This document shows positions 1-7,641 of a stretch of DNA of 64,000 bases, one piece after another. The stretch is from the NCBI RefSeq assembly GCF_000246855.1, contig NC_016609.1, positions 1,736,001 through 1,800,000 of the forward strand. The letters run 5' to 3'. How positions within the stretch are numbered: the first letter of the stretch is position 1; each line of letters begins with the position of its first letter. The notes below the pieces were generated by a model, which ran no database searches, had not been told where the DNA came from, and saw nothing but the letters and a program-made list of their open reading frames with translations. The translations under genes and the position numbers were made by a program. The DNA is from Niastella koreensis GR20-10 (GTDB lineage: Bacteria > Bacteroidota > Bacteroidia > Chitinophagales > Chitinophagaceae).

Positions 1-1
1 C

Positions 2-1204
2 GCCTATTACAGGAATATGCATGGGTATACCCTGGCGCATGAAAGCCTTGAAAAAGGATTGGCTGTGGCCAACCGGATGAGTGATGTGTTTGAGAAGCGG
101 GCGTTGTTGTACGAACAGTTCAATGTATACAAGGACGAGAAGAATTATCCGGCGGCAAGGAATATGTTGCAGCAGGGGTTGGAGATGGAGAACAGTTTCC
201 CGCTTTCTAAAAATAAAAAGCAGCTCCTGTTCGATCTGGCCGAAACGGAAAAGCTATCGGGTAATACGGCTGCTGCTTATGGTTACCTGATGCAATATGC
301 GGTTTTGTCGGATTCCATCTATGCAAACCAAACAAAAAACGAAGTCGATGCGCTGGAAGCGCGTTTCAGAACAGCGGAGCAAGAAAAACTGATCGGGAAC
401 CTGGAGCATGAGAAAAAAGAAAGAAAATTTTTCATCCTGTTATTACTGGCAGCGGTGGCGGTATTGAGCCTGATTGCAATTATTACCATTATGCGTTTGC
501 AGTATCGTAAGAAAATAACTGCCAGGCGGGAAGCCGCGCATCAGGCTGAACTGGAAAGAAAGGAAAAGGAAAAACAATTGTCGAACTATACAGCGTTGAT
601 GGAAGGGCAGGAGCAGGAGCGTCAGCGAATGGCCCGCGACCTGCATGATGGACTGGGTTGCCAGTTGGCAGCCATTAAACTGGGCCTCACCCGCATTCCG
701 GCTGCCAATGATCCACAGGAGTTGTCGTTACTGCAGGTAACTGACCAACTGGATGCCTCCATCCGGGAACTGCGTTGGATTTCGCGCAACATGATGCCGG
801 AATCGTTGTTGACGCTTGGGTTACAGGACGCGTTGAAAGACCTGTGCAGTTCGGTAATGAGCCCGCAGTTGCGGTTGGTGTACAATGCATATAATATCGA
901 TCCCGCATTGCCGCTGAACACCCAAACTATGATTTACCGCATGGTGCAGGAGATCATTACCAACGCGGTTAAACATGCCCGGGCTTCTACCATCCTGTTG
1001 CAATGCAGCCAGGAAGAAGACAGTTTTTTTATCACGGTAGAAGACAATGGCAAAGGATTCGATGTCACCAACCATCAATCGGATGGGATCGGGTTGAAGA
1101 ATATCCGTAACCGCGTGGATTATTTTCACGGGCATCTGCATATTGAATCATCGCCGGAAGGAACCATTATAAATATAGAGTTACATGTTGCCCAACCATC
1201 ATAA
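2..1204 (+). CDS. TPR-containing sensor histidine kinase (LiaS/NarX type), 5'-truncated
   Basis: The reading frame is already open at base 2, so the N-terminus lies outside the window. The visible part begins with helical TPR-like sequence, then a coiled-coil and one membrane segment (about residues 136-158 counted from the in-frame ATG at 17). A HisKA_3 dimerisation box follows (RQRMARDLHDGLG, with the phospho-accepting His in DLHDG), then a HATPase_c domain with NAVKHA (N box), DNGKGFD (G1) and GIGLKN (G2). This is the Bacteroidota layout of a TPR sensor joined to a NarX-like kinase. Its stop overlaps the start of the response-regulator gene by 20 bp, so the two are translationally linked and almost certainly a cognate pair. 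The signal is unknown. Confidence 0.93.
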   Translation, partial: AYYRNMHGYTLAHESLEKGLAVANRMSDVFEKRALLYEQFNVYKDEKNYPAARNMLQQGLEMENSFPLSKNKKQLLFDLAETEKLSGNTAAAYGYLMQYAVLSDSIYANQTKNEVDALEARFRTAEQEKLIGNLEHEKKERKFFILLLLAAVAVLSLIAIITIMRLQYRKKITARREAAHQAELERKEKEKQLSNYTALMEGQEQERQRMARDLHDGLGCQLAAIKLGLTRIPAANDPQELSLLQVTDQLDASIRELRWISRNMMPESLLTLGLQDALKDLCSSVMSPQLRLVYNAYNIDPALPLNTQTMIYRMVQEIITNAVKHARASTILLQCSQEEDSFFITVEDNGKGFDVTNHQSDGIGLKNIRNRVDYFHGHLHIESSPEGTIINIELHVAQPS

Positions 1205-1826
1205 GATCAGTGTTGCTATTGTAGACGATCACCCCATCGTGCTCCAGGGATTTAAATCGTTGCTGGAAAATAACCCGCTGTATGAAATTGCAGGCTGTTT
1301 TACAACAGGCGGTGAATGCATGACCTTTTTGCAGGCACATAAAGCAGACATCGTACTGCTGGATATTACTTTGCCCGATGGCAATGGTGTTCATTTCTGT
1401 GCCGCCATCAACGAAGCGCATCCTAATACCATCATAGTAGCTTTGAGTAATCTGAATGAGCGCAGTATTATTTTGCAAATGTTCAGGAACGGGGCCAAAG
1501 GTTACCTGCTTAAAAATATTTCAGCCAAAGAACTGCTGGATGCACTCAATTCCGTGCTGGAAGGAAAAACTGCTATGAGCCAGGAAGTAAAAGAGATCAT
1601 GCAGCAACCGGACCTGAATACCTTACAGGCAGTACCCGAGCTTACTAAAAGAGAAAAGCAGATCCTGCAATTGCTGGCCGAAGGGCGTAAATCTGCCGCT
1701 ATAGCGGAGGCGTTATTTATCAGTCCGCTTACGGTAAAAACGCATCGGGCCACATTATTGCATAAATTTCAGGTGAATAACATTGTTACATTGATAAACC
1801 GGGCAAAAGAGACAGGGTTGATATAA
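1185..1826 (+). CDS. NarL/FixJ-type response regulator
   Basis: 213 residues. The receiver domain has the acidic pair D14-D15, phospho-acceptor D60 (VLLDITLPDGNG) and the conserved Lys of GYLLK (K110). A C-terminal LuxR/GerE helix-turn-helix runs from about residue 152 (LTKREKQILQLLAEG...TVKTHRATLLHKF). The ATG lies inside the 3' end of the kinase gene, a 20-bp overlap typical of a co-translated two-component pair. The target genes are not evident, because the following gene is on the other strand. Confidence 0.95.
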   Translation: MLPNHHKISVAIVDDHPIVLQGFKSLLENNPLYEIAGCFTTGGECMTFLQAHKADIVLLDITLPDGNGVHFCAAINEAHPNTIIVALSNLNERSIILQMFRNGAKGYLLKNISAKELLDALNSVLEGKTAMSQEVKEIMQQPDLNTLQAVPELTKREKQILQLLAEGRKSAAIAEALFISPLTVKTHRATLLHKFQVNNIVTLINRAKETGLI

Positions 1827-1998
1827 ACAGTCTCTTCGCCTTAACATATTTCTAACACTCTCCGTTATGGAGATTTTCAAATAGTACATCTTATTGCCAG
1901 CAGGGTTAAACCAAACCTGTATGGCAAACTCCAGGGTAACCACTTTACAAAAATCGGTACGCTTCTTTTTCCGGATGTTGTTCTGGACACCGGTAAAG

Positions 1999-2736
1999 TC
2001 AGAATAATTTTATCGTTAGGCGGTTATTAAATGAAAGTAGTTTTACTGCCGGTAATTGGTTGATGATGTAAGCTCCCAGGTTAAACCAGGATTTACATTC
2101 ATTAAGCACCCAGCCATCGGAACTGCAAATTAACCCGCTGTTTTCGATCAGGTATTTATCGGGGGCGTTTTCAAGCAGGATCTCCCAGGGAAAATGGTGT
2201 TTACCTGCTAACTCATAACAGGCGCCTTTTAGTTTACCGCTGTTCGATACAGGCGCATCGAACACCCAGATCACTTTTTGCAATTGCAGCTGTTGCAGGG
2301 TTTTTCCTATAAGCACCAGGGCCTCTTCGGTAGTTTGCACTGTTCTGTAAGAACCGTGAACGGAGGAGATGTCCCGGTAACAACCATCCAGTCCTTCAAA
2401 TACAAAACCGCCTGAAAGCGCTGTTTCCAGGATGATAAGAACATTGAAGCCATCCAACAGGATGGTTTCTCCTTTTAAAGCATCGGGCGACAATTCCGTA
2501 TTTTTCCGGATGCTGCGTTCATTCGCTGAACATGCCATTCCCTGCAGGGCCTGCAATTGGCGTTGCACCAGTTGGTACCGGTTGCCCGCCAGGGCCAGGG
2601 AGGCTTTGACTGGGTAATCCCTGCCAAGCAGGTAATACAGGTCTTCAAGAGCATGCTGTAATTTTTCCTGCGATTCGGGATCCCCAAAAAGTAAATCATC
2701 GGCAGCATTCATTGCTGTTGAACTCCGGCTTGTCAT
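1999..2736 (-). CDS. DUF434 / PIN-like (DUF5616) domain protein
   Basis: 245 residues. The N-terminal helical part (about 10-75, DLLFGDPESQEKLQHALEDL) resembles DUF434. The C-terminal part (about 88-240) starts with GETILLDGFNVLIILETAL and continues with CYRDISSVHGSYR, then IWVFDAPVSNSGKLKG, a PIN-like arrangement with conserved Asp residues. Proteins of this architecture are conserved in archaea and Bacteroidota and are predicted, not shown, to be nucleases. The gene stands alone: the two-component pair upstream and the Rhs gene beyond it are both on the plus strand. The assignment is from recalled motif similarity. Confidence 0.6.
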   Translation of the reverse strand: MTSRSSTAMNAADDLLFGDPESQEKLQHALEDLYYLLGRDYPVKASLALAGNRYQLVQRQLQALQGMACSANERSIRKNTELSPDALKGETILLDGFNVLIILETALSGGFVFEGLDGCYRDISSVHGSYRTVQTTEEALVLIGKTLQQLQLQKVIWVFDAPVSNSGKLKGACYELAGKHHFPWEILLENAPDKYLIENSGLICSSDGWVLNECKSWFNLGAYIINQLPAVKLLSFNNRLTIKLF

Positions 2737-2904
2737 GGTGCAAAATTAAGCAAGTCCCCATTATAGTGGGTTTATTGTCAATTTTGTCACAAACCGATCC
2801 GTGTTAATAAAAAATACCCATAAGCCTTAAGGTGATAGGAATGAAATTTGTTACATCAAAGGACCATTTTTCGCGTAGCATTAACCATTATACATTAACC
2901 TAAT

Positions 2905-5900
2905 ATGTACGTTGCAAACACGCACCTTAAGCCTGTGATCGGTATTGATCTTCATTTTGTGAATACACCGATTCCCTTTGTCCCGCTTCCTCACCCTTAT
3001 ATCGGGTTGGTTATTGATCCCTTCGACTATATTCCTTTTATTGGCGCCACGGTAAAAATAAACCATGTGCCGCGTGGTAACACTGATACCGCCGGCATGA
3101 TCATCACGTTTGTGCATATACCATTTGGGATTGGTTTTTCCCTGGTGCCGGTTATTGGACATGACAGCCAGAATTTCTTTGGCAGCAAAACGGTGTCGAT
3201 CGATGGCGCGCCTATGAGCGGGGCGGGGTATATGTTGATGACCTGTAACGACATTGGTTTACCGCTTTCGTTCAAACCCGGTAAGAAATTCAAACCCATT
3301 CCATCCTTATACCTGCCCACTTCGTATTGTATTCCCCTGCAATGGGGCAAACCGGTGCTCGTTGGCGGACCGCTGGTGCCAAACTTCAGCCTGATGGCTT
3401 TGCTAAAAGCGTTTGTGTTTGGCTGTTTTCTGAAAATAGTGGGTAAAATAGGCGGCAAACTGCTGAAGGCGTTAAACAATAAACTGCTCAAGAAATTTCC
3501 TTCTACCAAGAAGCTAAGCGACCGGCTGTGTAAAATGGGTTTCGACCCGGTTGACCTTATCACCGGCCGGGTAAATTATACGTACACCGATATTGAATTG
3601 CCGGGGCCTATTCACTTTAAACTTACCCGTAGCTGGGATAGCGATTCTGCGATAAAAGGTCCGTTGGGCCATGGCGTTCACCTGAGTTATGACCGTTGGA
3701 TAGCCGAATGGCAGGAGGACGATTGTTTTTCATTGATGATGGCCGATGGCCGGCTGATAGCTTTCCCATTGTTGGCTGCTGGCGGGGAGTTTTATCATCC
3801 GCAGGAAAAAGTTTTGATCCGCCGTAAACAAAATGGCCATTTCCTGCTGGAAGATTATAATGACAATTGTTACTATCATTTCAACTACGATATACAACCC
3901 GGCACCTGGCGATTGTCGTTTATTGAGAATTACAGCGGCAACCGGATCCAGTTGCATTATACCGGACATCGCTTACAGGCGATTACCGACTCTGTTGGCC
4001 GGCAATTGTTCTTTACAACAGATAAACAACATCGCATTACCCACGTAACGCTCAAACACAAAACAATTGAGCGGATTCTCGTAAGGTATAGCTATAATGA
4101 AGCCGGTGACCTGGCAACTATTGCCGATGCATTGAACCAGGCAGTACAATTGGAATACCGCGATCACCTGATGGTAAAAAAGAGGGATCGGAATGGCCAG
4201 TCGTTTTACTGGGAGTATGACGATGCCGGGCGTTGTGTTCATACCTGGGGTGATGGCCGCCTGCTGGAAGGATTTATACAATATGGTAAAGGATATAATG
4301 AAGTGACTAATTCGCTGGGCGAAACCACCGTTTATTATTTTGATGAAAATAACCTGTGTATTCAGCAAACCGATCATTATGGCAACCACAAATACACGGA
4401 GTATACCGATGATTTTGAGCTGTACCGGGAAATTGATGAAGCCGGCAATATAACCGGGTATAAATACAATGAGCGGGGTTTACTGCAGGAAAAAACATTC
4501 CCGGATGGCAATAGCATCCAATATCATTACAACGAATACAATCAGCCGGTTCTAACTATTAACCCCGATGGCAGTAGTCAGGCCCGGGGTTATGATGAAG
4601 CCCGCCGTCTGCAATTTGTAAATTATCCCAACGGAAAAACGATCACTTACGAATACAATGAAGAAGGACAATTAGCAGCGGTTATTGAAACCGGTAACCG
4701 TAAAACGTTGTTGCAGTATGATGAAGATGAGAACCTCGTGAGTCTGCAATGGCCCGATGGTTCGCAGGCCAGGTGGAAGTTTGATGCCATGGGCAACTGT
4801 ATCCAAACTACCAATACATCAGGTCACGTGCGCCAGTTTCAGTATGATGAATTGAACCGTTTACACAATATTTACCTGCCCGATGGCAATACGGTAAGGT
4901 TAGCGTACAATGGCTATGAGGAAGTGGTTCGGGCGGCAGATAAACACCATGCTGTTCAGTTTGAATATACCCCATTGGGAAAACTGACCAAACGAAAAGA
5001 GCAAAAGAGCGAACAACAGTTCCTGTACGATACGGAACAACGGTTGCAGGCAGTGGTGAATGAAGCAGGACGACACTATGTTTTTCAGTATAACAAGCGC
5101 GGAGAAGTTATCAAAGAAACGGGGTTTGGCGGTTTGCAGCAACAATTTGAAAGGGATGCTACCGGCAGGGTTGTTAAAATTGTACGGCCTGGGGGCCGGT
5201 TTACCAATTATGAATACGATGCCAATGGCCGGGTTATTCGAGCGGAGTATGAAGATGGCAGCTGGGAGCTTTTCTCGTACGATAGAAATGGCAACCTGCA
5301 GGAAGCTATTAATGAACACAGTCATGTTCAATTTACCCGCAATAAAATGGGGCTGGTTGAAACCGAAGCGCAGAACGAATACCTGGTGCAAAGTCAATAT
5401 AATAAAATGGGCGAGCGCATCCAGGTGACCAGCAACCTGGGCGCCGCAATTCAATTACAGCGCAACAAACTGGGACAGGTAACCAAGCTACAGGCGAAGC
5501 AGCATGACCTGATGTGGGAAGCGCAGCTGAAATATAACCAGGCAGGGCAGGAGGTAGAAAGATCATTACCCGGGAACCTCATCAGCGAATGGCAATATGA
5601 TCAGGCCGGTCGCCCCGGTGAACATAAGATTGCCCAGGGTCGGGTAACGCAAAGCTGGAAGAAATATACCTGGGATGCCAATGACCGGTTGACGAATGTT
5701 TTTGAGGCTATCGCGCAGGGCAATACGCATTTTAAATATGATGTGCTGGGCAACCTGGTATTTGCACAATATGCAGATAATCGGATTGTGTGTAGGGCGG
5801 TGGATGCCAGTGGCAATATATATGAAACCAGGGATCAGTCAGATCGCAGGTACAATAGTGCCGGCGCCCTGTTAGAAAGTAAGCAACATCTTTATAAGTA

Positions 5901-7005
5901 TGATGTTGAAGGCCGACTGATCAATAAAACAAATAAAACAAACGGACAGCAAACGAATTATGAATGGTTTGCCAATGGCCGGTTGAAGAAAATTACCCCG
6001 GCTAATGGTAAGGAAGTGTTGTTCACTTATGATGCCCTGGGGCGCCGTATTTCAAAAACAACAGCCGGCAAAATTACCCGTTGGGTGTGGGATAATGATA
6101 AGCCATTACATGAATGGATGTATGCCACAAATGAAAAGCCCCGGGCAGTGGTGAGTGAATGGGGTGAAATAACGTATGACAAAATCGAACCTAATCCGGC
6201 AAATGGATTTGATAAAACCAATGCTATTACCTGGATCTTTGATGAAGGCTATCATTCGCTGGCGGCTAAAATAGTAAACGGACAATCGTACAGCATCATT
6301 GGCGATCATTTGGGTACACCATACTGTATGTATGATGCGGCAGGAAAAGCAGTATGGGAAGGGGCGTTGGATATTTATGGAAGAACGAAAATACTGAAAG
6401 GAAAAAACAGTGAGCTGCCTTTCCGGTATGCTGGTCAATATGAAGATGTGGAGACCGGCCTGTATTATAACCGGTTCCGGTATTATGACCCTGAGGCGGG
6501 TATTTACATCAGCCAGGACCCCATCCGGTTATTGGGTGGCAAACAATTGTATGGTTATGTAAATGATCCAACAGTAAAAGTTGATATCTTCGGGTTGTCG
6601 GGGTTTGATCCATTTTCGGTAGGGGAGATCACTCATTTTCCTGACAATATCATGTTTGGCCAGGGCAGGTGTGCGCCTCAGTTCAGTTCAATAGGCTCAC
6701 AGGCAGCCGATGAAATTGTGGGACAACCGGTTCGTGCAGTTGGTGAGGCTATTGGTAGGGGTGATTTGAGTCCCGATGTGTTAGTGATCTCCTATACCAA
6801 AAGACCCACTGGTGAAATAGTGACTTTAAATAACAGGGGATTGGCAGCACTGACCATTGCCGGTAAAAATCCAGAGTATGCGGTATATGTGCCATTTGAT
6901 AAAGTGCCGCCGCATCTGAAAAGCGATCCGCCATCTCATTCCATCGATCTTACCATGAATAAAGATGGATCGGGTTTTATGGAAAAAGTAACCAGGTGTA
7001 AATAA
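2905..7005 (+). CDS. Rhs/YD-repeat polymorphic toxin with PAAR-like N-terminus and ParB-like C-terminal toxin
   Basis: 1366 residues. Residues about 60-165 look like a PAAR-like cap (GSKTVSIDGAPMSG, then IPLQWGKPVLVGGP), followed by a hydrophobic-basic helix and a DUF6531-type start of the shell (FDPVDLITGRVNY, about 212). Many YD/RHS repeats (for example YDELNRL, YDANGRV, YDALGRR) fill about 300-1150. The shell ends with the hallmark FRYYDPEAGIYISQDPIRL...GYVNDPTVKVDIFGL at about 1232. The last 134 residues are the variable tip. They contain LSPDVLVISYTK and TLNNRGLAALTIAGK, which resemble ParB-like nuclease toxins ('tlDNRRLaA..AG'). Such effectors are usually exported and matched by a downstream immunity gene, present here 11 bp away. 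No secretion genes lie in the window. Confidence 0.9.
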   Translation: MYVANTHLKPVIGIDLHFVNTPIPFVPLPHPYIGLVIDPFDYIPFIGATVKINHVPRGNTDTAGMIITFVHIPFGIGFSLVPVIGHDSQNFFGSKTVSIDGAPMSGAGYMLMTCNDIGLPLSFKPGKKFKPIPSLYLPTSYCIPLQWGKPVLVGGPLVPNFSLMALLKAFVFGCFLKIVGKIGGKLLKALNNKLLKKFPSTKKLSDRLCKMGFDPVDLITGRVNYTYTDIELPGPIHFKLTRSWDSDSAIKGPLGHGVHLSYDRWIAEWQEDDCFSLMMADGRLIAFPLLAAGGEFYHPQEKVLIRRKQNGHFLLEDYNDNCYYHFNYDIQPGTWRLSFIENYSGNRIQLHYTGHRLQAITDSVGRQLFFTTDKQHRITHVTLKHKTIERILVRYSYNEAGDLATIADALNQAVQLEYRDHLMVKKRDRNGQSFYWEYDDAGRCVHTWGDGRLLEGFIQYGKGYNEVTNSLGETTVYYFDENNLCIQQTDHYGNHKYTEYTDDFELYREIDEAGNITGYKYNERGLLQEKTFPDGNSIQYHYNEYNQPVLTINPDGSSQARGYDEARRLQFVNYPNGKTITYEYNEEGQLAAVIETGNRKTLLQYDEDENLVSLQWPDGSQARWKFDAMGNCIQTTNTSGHVRQFQYDELNRLHNIYLPDGNTVRLAYNGYEEVVRAADKHHAVQFEYTPLGKLTKRKEQKSEQQFLYDTEQRLQAVVNEAGRHYVFQYNKRGEVIKETGFGGLQQQFERDATGRVVKIVRPGGRFTNYEYDANGRVIRAEYEDGSWELFSYDRNGNLQEAINEHSHVQFTRNKMGLVETEAQNEYLVQSQYNKMGERIQVTSNLGAAIQLQRNKLGQVTKLQAKQHDLMWEAQLKYNQAGQEVERSLPGNLISEWQYDQAGRPGEHKIAQGRVTQSWKKYTWDANDRLTNVFEAIAQGNTHFKYDVLGNLVFAQYADNRIVCRAVDASGNIYETRDQSDRRYNSAGALLESKQHLYKYDVEGRLINKTNKTNGQQTNYEWFANGRLKKITPANGKEVLFTYDALGRRISKTTAGKITRWVWDNDKPLHEWMYATNEKPRAVVSEWGEITYDKIEPNPANGFDKTNAITWIFDEGYHSLAAKIVNGQSYSIIGDHLGTPYCMYDAAGKAVWEGALDIYGRTKILKGKNSELPFRYAGQYEDVETGLYYNRFRYYDPEAGIYISQDPIRLLGGKQLYGYVNDPTVKVDIFGLSGFDPFSVGEITHFPDNIMFGQGRCAPQFSSIGSQAADEIVGQPVRAVGEAIGRGDLSPDVLVISYTKRPTGEIVTLNNRGLAALTIAGKNPEYAVYVPFDKVPPHLKSDPPSHSIDLTMNKDGSGFMEKVTRCK

Positions 7006-7016
7006 AAGAAGAAATT

Positions 7017-7487
7017 ATGAACGAAAAACGTAAGCTGGTACCTGTAAAGGTAAATTGGAAAGCAGGCGCATATGAATTATATATTAACGGATCAGAACAA
7101 TCAACGCTGATCGCAACTACGATAGTAAAGTTGCCGGATGGTTCAAATAAAAGACTCAGGATTACTTTTGAGTCCTTTGCCGAGTTCCGGTATTTCAATT
7201 ACAATTATGGGGAATCTAATTATAATGAATATTTGGTACAAGCCCCAGACGGAGTCTTTCTGGAAGATACAGCCGATTGGGGGCCTTATGGGCTTCCTTT
7301 CAGGGAGGATGGTGTTTGTATCAATCCATATTTTTATGAAGTTCAGAATACGGAATGGTTCAATGAAAAATGGTATCAAAAACTTACCAAACAAAATTTT
7401 AAACATTATCTATTGGTAGGGTACGATAGTTATCTCGAAGTGTTGGCAAAGGATAGTTTCAGGTATGAATTTGAAAATTTAGTTTGA
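7017..7487 (+). CDS. Probable immunity protein for the Rhs toxin
   Basis: 156 residues, acidic and aromatic-rich, no signal peptide or membrane segment. I do not recognise the family. The call rests on position: the ATG is 11 bp after the toxin stop, same strand, no promoter between, and nothing else on this strand follows except a short remnant. Immunity genes of Rhs tips are normally small, soluble, highly variable and placed exactly here. Base composition is noticeably more AT-rich than in the Rhs shell, as expected for a cassette exchanged together with the tip. Confidence 0.65.
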   Translation: MNEKRKLVPVKVNWKAGAYELYINGSEQSTLIATTIVKLPDGSNKRLRITFESFAEFRYFNYNYGESNYNEYLVQAPDGVFLEDTADWGPYGLPFREDGVCINPYFYEVQNTEWFNEKWYQKLTKQNFKHYLLVGYDSYLEVLAKDSFRYEFENLV

Positions 7488-7533
7488 CAATAAAGTTATT
7501 GTTAAATGTATTTGACAACAAATTTGTTGTCAA
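7487..7533. repeat. Two adjacent inverted repeats after the immunity gene
   Basis: First, ACAATAA-AG-TTATTGT (7487-7502) begins in the stop codon of the immunity gene. Second, a perfect 22-bp palindrome (7512-7533) is built from arm TTGACAACAAA and its complement. The two share the core TTGACAA. Neither is followed by a T tract, so they could be a weak terminator, an operator or recombination-associated ends. Confidence 0.55.
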
Positions 7534-7542
7534 TATTTGATC

Positions 7543-7641
7543 TTGCAAGCAATTTACGTGGATGTTTATGTAAATGATAAAAAGTTGCCGGAGCCCTTAC
7601 AGATAAAAGTGCTCAATGAAAATAAGCCGGGTAAAAGTTAA
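7543..7641 (+). pseudogene. Short coding remnant (about 32 codons), possible displaced toxin/immunity fragment
   Basis: An open frame without an ATG start reads LQAIYVDVYVNDKK and continues to a TAA at 7639. Its composition (alternating hydrophobics, then polar residues) looks protein-like rather than random, but there is no plausible start apart from TTG at 7543. It lies directly behind the toxin-immunity pair, where decayed tails of older tip/immunity cassettes are commonly found in Rhs loci. It overlaps the stop of the convergent TPR gene. Family not identifiable. Confidence 0.35.

Noticed and set aside
5060-5428. Alternative-frame reading inside the Rhs gene
   Set aside because: Shadow of the YD-repeat coding strand; many similar frames occur on both strands of that gene.
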